NCBI GenBank assembly: GCA_023205875.1
Contig: CP060755.1
Location: 496,001 to 560,000 of the forward strand
DNA from: Chloropicon primus
Lineage: Eukaryota; Chlorophyta; Chloropicophyceae; Chloropicales; Chloropicaceae
Length of the DNA stretch: 64,000 bases
Direction of reading: 5' to 3'
The first letter of the stretch is position 1, and each line of letters begins with the position of its first letter. Shown here one piece after another: positions 56,446 through 64,000 of this stretch. Below the pieces are notes generated by a model that was not told the origin of the DNA, ran no database searches, and worked only from the letters and a program-made list of their open reading frames with translations. Made by a program: the position numbers and the translations under genes.

Positions 56446-57204
56446 TTACTGTGGCGCCGGCGCTGGCGGACCACCAGCCCCTGGCGAGGCTGGTGGCGGG
56501 GTCCTGCTTCTGCTCCTCGCTCTCGGCGGGGTCCTGCTTCGGCTACGGCTCGCAGACCTGGACCTGGGCCTTGGCGACCTCGATCTCGATCTGCTCCTCG
56601 AGCGACCCCGCGGGGACGCTGGCGACCTGCTCCTGCTCCTGCTTCTCGGCTCGTCCTCGTAAGGGAAGATCTTGATGTTCGTCCTGTCGTAAGGGTTCTT
56701 GAACTCGGTGTCGTGCATCTTGTTAAGGCAGTACCTCATGTCGTCCTTATTTGTGTACTCAACAATTCCCATGAGCCCTCCCCTCTTGGTGGTCCATACG
56801 TCAGCAAACACGACCTCGCCCGCCTTCCTCATGAAGTCCTTCAGGTCTTGCCACGAGCACCTATCCGGGAGATTCTCCACCTCCACGCAAAGGTGCATAT
56901 TCCTCGGGCCCCTCCCCGCCCTTCCGCCTCTTCCGTCTCTTCCCCCGTCTCTTCCTCTCCCCCCTCCACGTCCTTTCGCGATCTCCACCCTCAACTTGTA
57001 ACCGTCGAAGTCATACCCATCCCTCCTCCGCACTGCCTCGTCCGCATCATCGGCATGGTCGAACTCGATGAAGGCAAACCCTGGGGGTCTCGGTGGAAGC
57101 TTCAAGTCAATGTCCACGATCTTGCCGCACTTGTAGAACACGTCGTCGAGTTCTCTCTCCCTCACGTCAAGAGGAAGGTTCCCGACATAAATCGTACGAG
57201 ACAT
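56446..57204 (-). CDS. SRSF1: SR splicing factor, SRSF1/SF2 type
   Basis: Intronless, 252 aa from the ATG at 57204. First [23 protein letters not shown] with RNP1-like [15 protein letters not shown] Gly/Arg linker ([18 protein letters not shown]) follows, then a second pseudo-RRM with the diagnostic SWQDLKD and [15 protein letters not shown], then an RS domain ([20 protein letters not shown]) and a Pro-rich end. It binds exonic enhancers and recruits U1/U2AF; it may also act in export. The plant homologues are SR30/SR34. Confidence 0.92.
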   Translation of the reverse strand: MSRTIYVGNLPLDVRERELDDVFYKCGKIVDIDLKLPPRPPGFAFIEFDHADDADEAVRRRDGYDFDGYKLRVEIAKGRGGGRGRDGGRDGRGGRAGRGPRNMHLCVEVENLPDRCSWQDLKDFMRKAGEVVFADVWTTKRGGLMGIVEYTNKDDMRYCLNKMHDTEFKNPYDRTNIKIFPYEDEPRSRSRSRSPASPRGRSRSRSRSRSPRPRSRSASRSRSRTPPRARSRSRTPPPASPGAGGPPAPAPQ

Positions 57205-57970
57205 CCTCCTTCGTCCTTCGTCCTCGTCCTCGTCAAAACAAAAAACAAAACAAACCCTTCTGGCTTCGATCGTTCGACACGAACGTAATCCTTTCCTTCT
57301 GGATGGATCGTACGTACGGATGGATATGGATCTCAACCGTCGACCGCCGCAATCACAAAAGGTTCGGGTCGAGAAAACAAACCTCTCGTCCGTTACGAAC
57401 CAAGAGAGGCAGGCGTTACGAACCCAAGAGAGGGGGAAGGGGGCAAACGTTTGCCGTCGTGGGCCCAAAGACCGCCGTTGCGTTGCGTTGCGTTGCCGTC
57501 GTCTCCTTCGTTCTTCGACGAAGCTTTTTTTTTTTTTTCGGCGCGCCAAAAATAATAGGGTGTACCAAGGCGAAGGAGTAGTGTAAAAGAATCGTCATCG
57601 TTTCCTTAATTGGAGCCAAGAGACAGGCGAGGACGAGGAGGAGGAGGTCTCGTCGTCTTGGCACTGAATAAGGGAATGGCGTCTTGGCGTCACGTACTCG
57701 TACTTGTTCAAGTAAGGAGTCTCTCGATGGAGTGTACGCGTTCTCCTTGCCTTGGTTTTGCCTTAATCGAAGGCGAGGAAAAGACTTTGCACCTTTTGGA
57801 CGTCCCAGGTGTTAGTCTCGTTTCCTAAAGTAAAGGGTTTCATTGACCGGAATTTGAACCCAAGGGTCTTGGGAAGGACAAAGGGTGTGGTGCCTGTGGG
57901 CGAGGAAGCGTAGGCTTTAGGCTGGAAGTACGGCGCAGGGAAGGGCGTGAGCAAGGCGGAGAAGGGTTCA
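57205..57970. other. Divergent intergenic region upstream of SR and DNAI3 genes
   Basis: No gene seen. Short direct repeats GTTACGAACCAAGAGAGG / GTTACGAACCCAAGAGAGG at about 57394 and 57415, a T-run at 57527-57538, and low-complexity G/A stretches. A T-arm-like GGGTTCAAATTCC on the minus strand at about 57846-57858 does not fold as a tRNA. Confidence 0.45.
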
Positions 57971-58026
57971 GGCGGAATCCTCGTCTCTTCAGCTTTCCAA
58001 AGAGCCCTCTCTTGAAGGAAACGGGA
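57971..58026 (+). promoter_or_regulatory. Recurrent promoter element, copy 16 (long form)
   Basis: GGCGGAATCCTCGTCTCTTC, AGCTTTCCAAAGAGCC, CTCTCTTGAAGGAAACGGG, about 90 bp upstream of the DNAI3 ATG. It shows every block of the long form in plus orientation. Confidence 0.75.
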
Positions 58027-58114
58027 AAGTGTGGGCATTGGGTCGACCTCAGGAGGGTGGGCAGTGGTTGCTGGAGCAGGGGAAGGGAAGGGCTAGGAGG
58101 GAGAGTTGAGGGAG

Positions 58115-60832
58115 ATGACCGAGGAGGAGGCTGGAGGGCAGGAGGAGGTGGCGGCCAAGGAGGCGGAGGATGGACCGGCGGAGGCCAAGGCGGAGGAGAC
58201 GCAGGCGGCGGAGGCTGCAGAGGGCGGGGACAAGGGGAGCGACGAGGAGGAGGAGGAGGAGGAGCTCGGGGACCCAAACGACATCGTCATACCCCTGTCC
58301 TACGTCGAGAAGGAGGACGGGACGAACGCCCCTCTCAAGGGCGTGCTCTCGATCTTCGTCACCGAGACGACCAAGAAGATCGTGAACATCGAGTCCTTGG
58401 GACCGGAGAACCCCATGATGACGGTGGAGAAGGCCGTGATTGTGGAGGACATTAGGTTCCGTGGCGTGATATCGGACTTCGGTCCGATAAAGAAGGAGAT
58501 CGAGTCCTCCCCCCTGGAGCTCTTGATCCTGAGGCACAACGAGGACGACATCTACGGCGACGGGAACAACCTGGAGGTGTGCGTGAGCGAGGGGGCCGCC
58601 ACGGTCTGGAACGAGGTCCTTGAGCTTACCCAGAAGAAGGCCGAGCTTATCAAGAAGATAGCCGAGAGGGAGGCGAGGGACAAGGCCATGGGAAAGAGCA
58701 AGCGGAAGAAGAAGAAGAAGAGGGTGCACAAGCCCTGGGTGAGCTTGGGCTCGGACCAAGAGATTCTCGAAGAGAAAGTGGTCGACACGAGGGACAGAAT
58801 TCAAATGGTTTTCCACAGGCAGCACGGGGAGCTCAACCAGGCCCTCGACTTGACCGACAAGGACGCCTCGGAGCTGTGGAACTCCTCTCAGATGGAATGC
58901 AGACCCTTCAAAGATCCTAACTTCGAGCTCGTGAGGCTCGAGAAGGAGATTGGCGTCCAAGCCATTCCGGAGACGACGGACTGCGGGTCTCAGGCCACGA
59001 AGAACAGGCAAGTAAACGCAGTGATGCAGTACGAGGCCTTCATGTCGGAGAACGTACGGAGCAACAGGAGAGAAAAGTTTCAGAAGACGGACAAGGACGA
59101 GGAGATCGCCGCCTTTCTTGACAGGGTGAGGCCCCTGTACGAGAAGGCCCTGCAGCAGAACGAGCTTTACGATATTTTCGAGGACAAGTTCAGTCTACTC
59201 GCCGAGGAGGATCACGGCCCAGGAAACAAGAACGAGAACAACATCACGGAGTTCCAGAGTTTCACCTACTGGAAGTACTCGAACAACAAGGTCGCCTCTT
59301 GCATTGACTGGGTTCCTGGGGAGGACAACGTGGTCGCTGTTGCGATTACCGAGCCGCTGTCGTTCAACGAGAGGCTGAAGATCTCCGGAAAGCCAAGGAC
59401 GAGTTACATTCTTATCTGGAGCTTCACGGACCCGATCCACCCGCAGTACGTCCTGGCGTCGCCTTTCGACATCTATGCTTTCCAGTTCAACCCCTACAAC
59501 AAGGGCATTGTTGCCGCTGGCTGCTACAACGGTCAAGTCATCCTGTGGAACATCGAAGACGCAAAGAAGCAGCTCGAGGCCCAAAGGAGCGCGGATGACG
59601 ACGAACAGGGGAGCGAGGAGACCCTCATCCCGTCGATCGCTCCCTCGATGGTCTCTTCGATCGACAAGTCCCACTCCATGTGCATCACGGACTTGATCTG
59701 GCTTCCAGCTGGCGTCGAGGTCACCAAGGACGGCAAGGTTGCCATCGGCAGCGATGACAACGCCAGCAGCTTCTTTGCCACGACCTCTGTGGACGGCAGG
59801 GTCTTATTCTGGGACACGAAGGTGGCCAAGAAGAAGGAGAGCGAAGCGGGGGAGAATGGAGGCGAAGCTGGTGGGAAAGGCAGCTCAGGAAATGCCCAAG
59901 GTAGCAGCGGAAGCAGCAGGAGAAGGGGGAAGGATAGCGATAAGGGCACGGAGTGGAAGGCGACTTGGAGCGTGGGTCTCGTGAGGGAGCAGGGAGGAGA
60001 CCTTGCGGCGACCAAGCTTTCGTTCAACCTCAAGGACTCCCTGGAGACGGCTTTCTTCGCAGGTTCCATGGATGGGGAGATTGCCTACGCGGAGTACCAC
60101 AAGCCAGAGGACGTCCAGCACCCCGAGTACACGAAAATGACGATAGACGCTCACTTTGGTGCCATCTCGACGCTCCAGCGGAGCCCCTTCTTCGAGGACA
60201 TTGTGCTTTCCGTCGGAGAGTGGTCCTTCAAGATCTGGAAGGAGGGCTTGAGCTCACCGATTTTCGCGTCGGCCTCGGCCACGACGTACTTGACCATGGG
60301 CTGCTGGTCTCCCACCCGGCCCGGAGTGATCATCACCGCCAGGGAGGACGGAATGATCGAGGTGTGGGATCTCTTGGACCGCTCTCACGAGGCCAGCATG
60401 GTCTCCACGGTGAGTTCCTCCTCCATCACCTCGCTCAAGTTTTACGAGAGCAGCTCCAGCAGCTACCAGCTCCTCGCTGCGGGGGACAGCATGGGTAAGC
60501 TGCACATTCTGGAGCTGCCCAGAAACCTCAGGCGGCCGATCTTGAACGAGAAGGAAATCATGCAGTCCTTCTGCGAGAGGGAGTTGGAAAGGGTTCAGTA
60601 CGTTGGCTCGACTTTGAAAACCTTCAAGAACATCGCCGATGACTCGAACAAGTTGTTGGATTTGGGCGACAAGGGCGTGGACCAAGACCTTCAGGACGAG
60701 CAGCAGCAAAGCATGCTCGAGCTCATCGAAAAGAGTGAGCAGGAGTACCTGAAGCTCGAGAAAGAGTACAGAGAAAAGTTCAACCTCGACGCGCCCAACG
60801 GTGCCGCCAACGGCGAAGTTCCTGTGAGCTGA
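58115..60832 (+). CDS. DNAI3: Axonemal inner-arm dynein I1/f intermediate chain (DNAI3/WDR63, IC140)
   Basis: Intronless, 905 aa (human WDR63 is about 890). An acidic, Ala-rich N terminus precedes a conserved region: IVIPLSYVEKEDGTNAPLKG, WNSSQMECRPFKDPNFEL, IGVQAIPETTDCGSQAT and RPLYEKALQQNELYDIFEDK. WD40 repeats run from about residue 380 to 800 (VASCIDWVPGEDNVVAVAI, YAFQFNPYNKGIVAAGCYNG, FFATTSVDGRVLFWDT, SVGEWSFKIWKEGL, PGVIITAREDGMIEVWDLLD). The C-terminal tail is helical. It is a subunit of the two-headed inner-arm dynein of motile flagella, so its retention points to a flagellate stage. Confidence 0.9.
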   Translation: MTEEEAGGQEEVAAKEAEDGPAEAKAEETQAAEAAEGGDKGSDEEEEEEELGDPNDIVIPLSYVEKEDGTNAPLKGVLSIFVTETTKKIVNIESLGPENPMMTVEKAVIVEDIRFRGVISDFGPIKKEIESSPLELLILRHNEDDIYGDGNNLEVCVSEGAATVWNEVLELTQKKAELIKKIAEREARDKAMGKSKRKKKKKRVHKPWVSLGSDQEILEEKVVDTRDRIQMVFHRQHGELNQALDLTDKDASELWNSSQMECRPFKDPNFELVRLEKEIGVQAIPETTDCGSQATKNRQVNAVMQYEAFMSENVRSNRREKFQKTDKDEEIAAFLDRVRPLYEKALQQNELYDIFEDKFSLLAEEDHGPGNKNENNITEFQSFTYWKYSNNKVASCIDWVPGEDNVVAVAITEPLSFNERLKISGKPRTSYILIWSFTDPIHPQYVLASPFDIYAFQFNPYNKGIVAAGCYNGQVILWNIEDAKKQLEAQRSADDDEQGSEETLIPSIAPSMVSSIDKSHSMCITDLIWLPAGVEVTKDGKVAIGSDDNASSFFATTSVDGRVLFWDTKVAKKKESEAGENGGEAGGKGSSGNAQGSSGSSRRRGKDSDKGTEWKATWSVGLVREQGGDLAATKLSFNLKDSLETAFFAGSMDGEIAYAEYHKPEDVQHPEYTKMTIDAHFGAISTLQRSPFFEDIVLSVGEWSFKIWKEGLSSPIFASASATTYLTMGCWSPTRPGVIITAREDGMIEVWDLLDRSHEASMVSTVSSSSITSLKFYESSSSSYQLLAAGDSMGKLHILELPRNLRRPILNEKEIMQSFCERELERVQYVGSTLKTFKNIADDSNKLLDLGDKGVDQDLQDEQQQSMLELIEKSEQEYLKLEKEYREKFNLDAPNGAANGEVPVS

Positions 60833-60922
60833 AGAAAAGCGCAGGGCTCAACAAACGGGTTTCGAAACACAACATACATTACTAGCTCGCCACCTGTGAA
60901 AGGGCGATATTTCACTTATATT

Positions 60923-61459
60923 TTACTGTCCCAAGAAGTTGATCAACCTTTGCCTCGTTATGTTACTGCTGCTGTTCGACGCTCTGGTCCGGTTCGAGCT
61001 CGTGCTCGTGCTCCTCGTGGTCGTTGGCAGCGCCGTCGGGATGTCCCTCAGCTCCTTCTTCATGCACAGGGACTCGCCGACAAGCGTCATGCAAGCCACG
61101 GAGACCCCTATGGTGATCCACCACTCTATGGACGCCGGGAAGCCTCCGTAGGACCAGCAGAAGAGCAGGTGGAACACGTAGCAAGTCACCGTGAAGTCCA
61201 AGCACTTCTTCGTTCGTTCCACTACGAGGTACAGAACGACCGAGCCCGCCAACGCGCTCGCGAGGTACGACACAATCGGGGAGACCCCAATAAGCTTCCG
61301 GTAGTCAAACAGGAGCTCCACTGTCAGCGGACTCCTCGCCCTCGAGGCCAGGAACATGTACAGCGCCGTGCACAAGTTCAAGTAAAACAGGCACTGCACG
61401 CACACCATCTGCGCCACGATGAGCACAGGGTCCCATATCGACTTTCCGTAAAACGCCAT
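60923..61459 (-). CDS. SYS1: SYS1, Golgi membrane protein
   Basis: Intronless, 178 aa. Four-helix membrane protein that recruits the ARL3/ARFRP1 GTPase to the trans-Golgi. Start MAFYGKSIWDPVLIVAQMVC matches SYS1 (WDPLLILSQI); later KKCLDFTVTCYVFHLLFCWS and FPASIEWWITIGVSVACMTL then GESLCMKKELRDIP are the family's most conserved segments. The C-terminal 35 residues are Ser/Thr/Asn-rich and cytosolic. It functions in the same trans-Golgi system as GARP (VPS53 in this window). Confidence 0.93.
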   Translation of the reverse strand: MAFYGKSIWDPVLIVAQMVCVQCLFYLNLCTALYMFLASRARSPLTVELLFDYRKLIGVSPIVSYLASALAGSVVLYLVVERTKKCLDFTVTCYVFHLLFCWSYGGFPASIEWWITIGVSVACMTLVGESLCMKKELRDIPTALPTTTRSTSTSSNRTRASNSSSNITRQRLINFLGQ

Positions 61460-61607
61460 CCTCCCCTACGTACGCCTTCGACGACAACACAGCACAGCAC
61501 AGCACAACACAACACTCCTCCTCCTCCCTTCACCGCCTTCCCTTCATCCTCCTAAGCTCTCTCTCTCTCTCTCTCTTTGTCTGTCTCTTTGTCTGTCTGT
61601 GTCGTCG

Positions 61608-61662
61608 CCGCTTCACGAGAGCGGTCGGTCCTTCGAAAGACAAAGAGGCGGCGCTTCCGCCT
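61608..61662 (-). promoter_or_regulatory. Recurrent promoter element, copy 17
   Basis: Plus strand: CCGCTTCACGAGAGCGGTC, CCTTCGAAAGACAAAGAGGC and GCGCTTCCGCC. It lies about 150 bp upstream of the SYS1 ATG in the 659-bp divergent gap, flanked by (TC)n runs at 61558-61576 and 61735-61753; the rest of the gap shows nothing else. Confidence 0.6.
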
Positions 61663-62118
61663 TCCCCTCTCCTCCTCGTCCTCCTCGCTCGTCGTCGTCC
61701 TCGTCCTCGTCGTCGTCCGATCGAGCGAGCGCTTCTCTCTCTCTCTCTCTCTCACTGTCAGCTTTCTGGCGCGCGCGCCGAGAGAGGGGAGCGACGGAGG
61801 AGTTGAACCTTTGGTGAGTGATCGTGCGACGCGCGGCGGCGTTCGAGAGAGAAGAGAGGCGACCGATCGATACTACCCGTCGCGATCTTTCCATAGACGG
61901 TTCACACGAAGGGTTTGGCCTCGGCACGAGGAGAGGACGCCGTGCGGATGCAGGGAAGGGCAAGGGTAGCGTTGGAGGTGGAGATGATGGAGGGCTAGAA
62001 CGGGGCCAAGGGGACGGAGCCAGAGGTCATGCGTTGGTCCATCAGTTCGTTGCGTTAGCACTTTCGTTGGTGGCACGAAGGAAGGTCGAGTTGTGACGTT
62101 GTGGAGAGGGAGGAGACC

Positions 62119-63768
62119 ATGGCGGACAGCACGATGTTCGGGTACAACCTCGGGATACCTCGGTTGGGGATGCCGTTGGAGGCGGTGAGTGGTGTCGAGG
62201 AGAAGGAGAAAGCGCCTTTGGTGCCCGCAGAGAAGGGCGTTGAAGACGAAGGAAGCGAAGGGACTCCTCGGACTTCTGAAGACTATGAGGACAACATCCC
62301 GACGAAAATAGGGGGACACTTCCCAACTTCGAGGGAAGCGAATGCCACGCACAAGGAGAACTTCGAGTTCGCCTGTGGCGTGCTGAAGGACTGGTTCTCG
62401 ACGATCAGGACGCCCAAAGACATGGCACGTAACGTCAGCCTGGTGACGCGGTGTTCGGTGCAGATGCTGTGCATGCACGACAATTACTTGGCAGAGGCGA
62501 TACACGCCGTGTGCAACAACGGCGGGCCAATGTACAGAAAGGGCTGCTTCGCGCGTGACATGCTGAGCTTCATGCTCACTGTGAAGAAGGTACACCCGAT
62601 GCTGGAGAACTTCTTCCTCTCGGAGAGGCTGGAGCTGCCCGACGACTCGAAGAGGATGGTCGTGGTAGACTTTCTCGGGGACGACAACCCAACAAAGATC
62701 TTCAAGAAGGCCGTGACGGAGGGTACGACGAGCTCTTTCAGCGTCTACTCGCTGAAGAAATGCAACCAGCAGATCAAGGAATGGAAGAAAATGGGGAAGC
62801 GTGAGCCGCTGACTTGGGGTAAGGGGCAGAATCTGGTGGCACAGGCAAAGAGGCTGAAGCAGGTGATCGAGAATCAGTTCAGGTACCGCGCGGACTGCGA
62901 GGTGCTAGTGATGCTCAAGTGCAGCACGATGTCATCCGAGTACGGCTTCCCCTTCGTAAGCACCTTTGACTTGGAGATGGCCATGGGGCTGAAGCGGCTA
63001 AACGTGGAGGGTCCTCCTTCCTTCCTGCCCTTCCGCTTCAATATGCTGAGGCGGTTCAACTTCGTGAAGAGCGTCGTCGGGCCCGACAGCTACCGAGGCC
63101 CGACCGAATCATTGGAGCTGGACTTGTCCCACGAGGACAAGCAGCTCAGGTTTGCCACCGACTTGCTGGAAGAGTGGTTTAGAAGGATAAGGATACAGGA
63201 CGACGTGTTCGATTATCCATCGGTCGCTTCTAGACTTGTGAACGAGGTGTTGACGTTAGGGGAACACCAATACCTTGCGAAAGCCTTTGAGGAGCTCATG
63301 AAAAAATCCGAGAAAAAAGCCATGAAGTTCAGGAAAGGAAGCTTTTCCAGGGATTACATGAACTTCCTGCTCATGGCCAAGGAGGTGCAACGTTTGTGCG
63401 ACGAAAACTGGGAGGTGCTGCGCAAAAAGATCCCAGAAGGCACGAAAAGGCTGGTCGTCTTGGACTACAAGTGCGAGGATAATCCAGATGAAGTCTTTCA
63501 GAAGGAGATATGCAAGGCAAAGACCAATGCCAAGCCCTTCTTTTGCTTCAGTCCAGAGATCATCAACAACCTCCTTGGGGACCCGATGTTTGTCGGCAAG
63601 AGGGTCGAGTGCAACCTCCTCAAGCTGGGCATTCTCACTTCGTTCAAGGACTGCGACGACGGCGCGGTTCTGATAATGCACCAAGACAACATTCTGAGTG
63701 TGAGGCACGCGTTCCCCTTTGATGCAACCCTCCCCCTTCAACGAAGGGAAAGTGCCAGAGTTGCTTGA
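62119..63768 (+). CDS. Two-repeat protein of unknown family
   Basis: Intronless, 549 aa from the first ATG. After a low-complexity start, two diverged copies of a module of about 115 residues are seen. Copy 1 (about 81-195): FACGVLKDWFSTIRTPKD, CFARDMLSFMLTVKKVHPML, DSKRMVVVDFLGDDNPTKIF. Copy 2 (about 344-465): FATDLLEEWFRRIRIQDD, SFSRDYMNFLLMAKEVQRLC, GTKRLVVLDYKCEDNPDEVF. Each copy has a helical first half and a VVxD(F/Y)..DNP.(K/E).F second half. A mixed region separates them, including ECNLLKLGILTSFKDC-like text after copy 2. No signal peptide or membrane helix. Function unknown. Confidence 0.6.
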   Translation: MADSTMFGYNLGIPRLGMPLEAVSGVEEKEKAPLVPAEKGVEDEGSEGTPRTSEDYEDNIPTKIGGHFPTSREANATHKENFEFACGVLKDWFSTIRTPKDMARNVSLVTRCSVQMLCMHDNYLAEAIHAVCNNGGPMYRKGCFARDMLSFMLTVKKVHPMLENFFLSERLELPDDSKRMVVVDFLGDDNPTKIFKKAVTEGTTSSFSVYSLKKCNQQIKEWKKMGKREPLTWGKGQNLVAQAKRLKQVIENQFRYRADCEVLVMLKCSTMSSEYGFPFVSTFDLEMAMGLKRLNVEGPPSFLPFRFNMLRRFNFVKSVVGPDSYRGPTESLELDLSHEDKQLRFATDLLEEWFRRIRIQDDVFDYPSVASRLVNEVLTLGEHQYLAKAFEELMKKSEKKAMKFRKGSFSRDYMNFLLMAKEVQRLCDENWEVLRKKIPEGTKRLVVLDYKCEDNPDEVFQKEICKAKTNAKPFFCFSPEIINNLLGDPMFVGKRVECNLLKLGILTSFKDCDDGAVLIMHQDNILSVRHAFPFDATLPLQRRESARVA

Positions 63769-64000
63769 ATTTTTGACCACGAGCCATGCCTCGATGGGCT
63801 CGTCGCCATTGGTTGTTATTGATCGCTCAGTGTAAAACTGTTGGCGCTAACAACGCGCCCTTGTATAACAAGAAAAGTTTAAGGCCTCTTACCGCTTGAA
63901 ACAGAGCCGATACGCTCTGCCGCGTCTTCCAGCAGAGATGAAGCAAACCGGAGGGCAGCTGTCTGAATTCCCGGAGCTAGCTCGATCGCTAGTTCAACGG
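63769..64000. other. Window end, downstream of the two-repeat gene
   Basis: Short AT-richer tail with GAGCC...GGCTC inverted arms at about 63781-63801, possibly a 3' UTR hairpin. No gene visible before the window ends. Confidence 0.35.

Noticed and set aside
57840-57870. GGGTTCAAATTCC on the minus strand, T-arm-like
   Set aside because: The flanking bases do not pair into a T stem and no other tRNA arms are present.
1-64000. Search for transposons, retroelements, virus copies, CRISPR arrays and rRNA
   Set aside because: No reverse transcriptase, integrase, transposase, capsid motif, long terminal repeats, spacer array or rRNA-like stretch was seen in any frame.

Overview
The window is gene-dense nuclear DNA from a small-genome eukaryote, most likely a green alga of prasinophyte type (Chloropicophyceae would fit; this is inference). 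Points in favour: about 37 protein genes in 64 kb, high GC, few and short GT-AG introns (15 introns in 14 genes, 83-251 bp), a plant/green-algal type hydroxypyruvate reductase, an alanyl-tRNA synthetase with a long organelle-targeting leader, secreted proteins whose leader ends in KLLQ, and extensin-like proline repeats. I see no transposon, virus copy, CRISPR array, rRNA gene or convincing tRNA gene.

Layout. 0.1-9.6 kb: membrane nucleotidyl cyclase with a voltage-sensor-like N terminus, cysteine dioxygenase, a PIP-box protein with a WRNIP1-like segment, NAA10, PP4 phosphatase, a small organellar-looking protein, and an NDUFAF3-like protein. 10.2-14.2 kb: a secreted or membrane protein built of three near-identical 798-bp units plus about 34 copies of a 24-bp proline repeat, with a one-base insertion that splits the reading frame before the membrane anchor. 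14.4-31.3 kb: RIO2, a secreted papain-fold candidate, an F-box-like protein, bS21, VPS53, a Golgi-type methyltransferase, TrpRS, a RING-like protein, a PWWP protein and XRCC3. 31.4-43.3 kb: two 2-hydroxyacid dehydrogenases arranged head to head, cytochrome c heme lyase, a coiled-coil protein, DMC1, a RING protein, an UNC45-like chaperone and a small protein. 43.6-46.5 kb: three tandem secreted paralogues of an unrecognised family. 46.6-63.8 kb: a TH1/F-box/zinc protein, MIC60, AlaRS, MOCS2A, an SR splicing factor, flagellar dynein intermediate chain DNAI3/IC140, SYS1 and a two-repeat protein of unknown family.

Genes largely alternate in direction, with convergent ends as close as 31 bp and compact divergent promoters. 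Themes: mitochondrial biogenesis (MIC60, HCCS, NDUFAF3-like, bS21, possibly AlaRS), recombination (DMC1, XRCC3), endomembrane traffic (VPS53, SYS1, TylF-like enzyme) and motility (IC140). DMC1 with IC140 suggests a retained sexual and flagellate stage.

The most striking unexplained signal is a recurring promoter element. Its long form reads roughly GTCTCTTG, then CTTTCGAAAGAG, then CGTCGCTTGAAGGAAACG. I find about 17 copies, nearly all between divergent gene pairs, and three pairs have two same-orientation copies spaced 181-184 bp. Start codons below are the first good in-frame ATG; exon joins were read by eye from splice sites and protein continuity.
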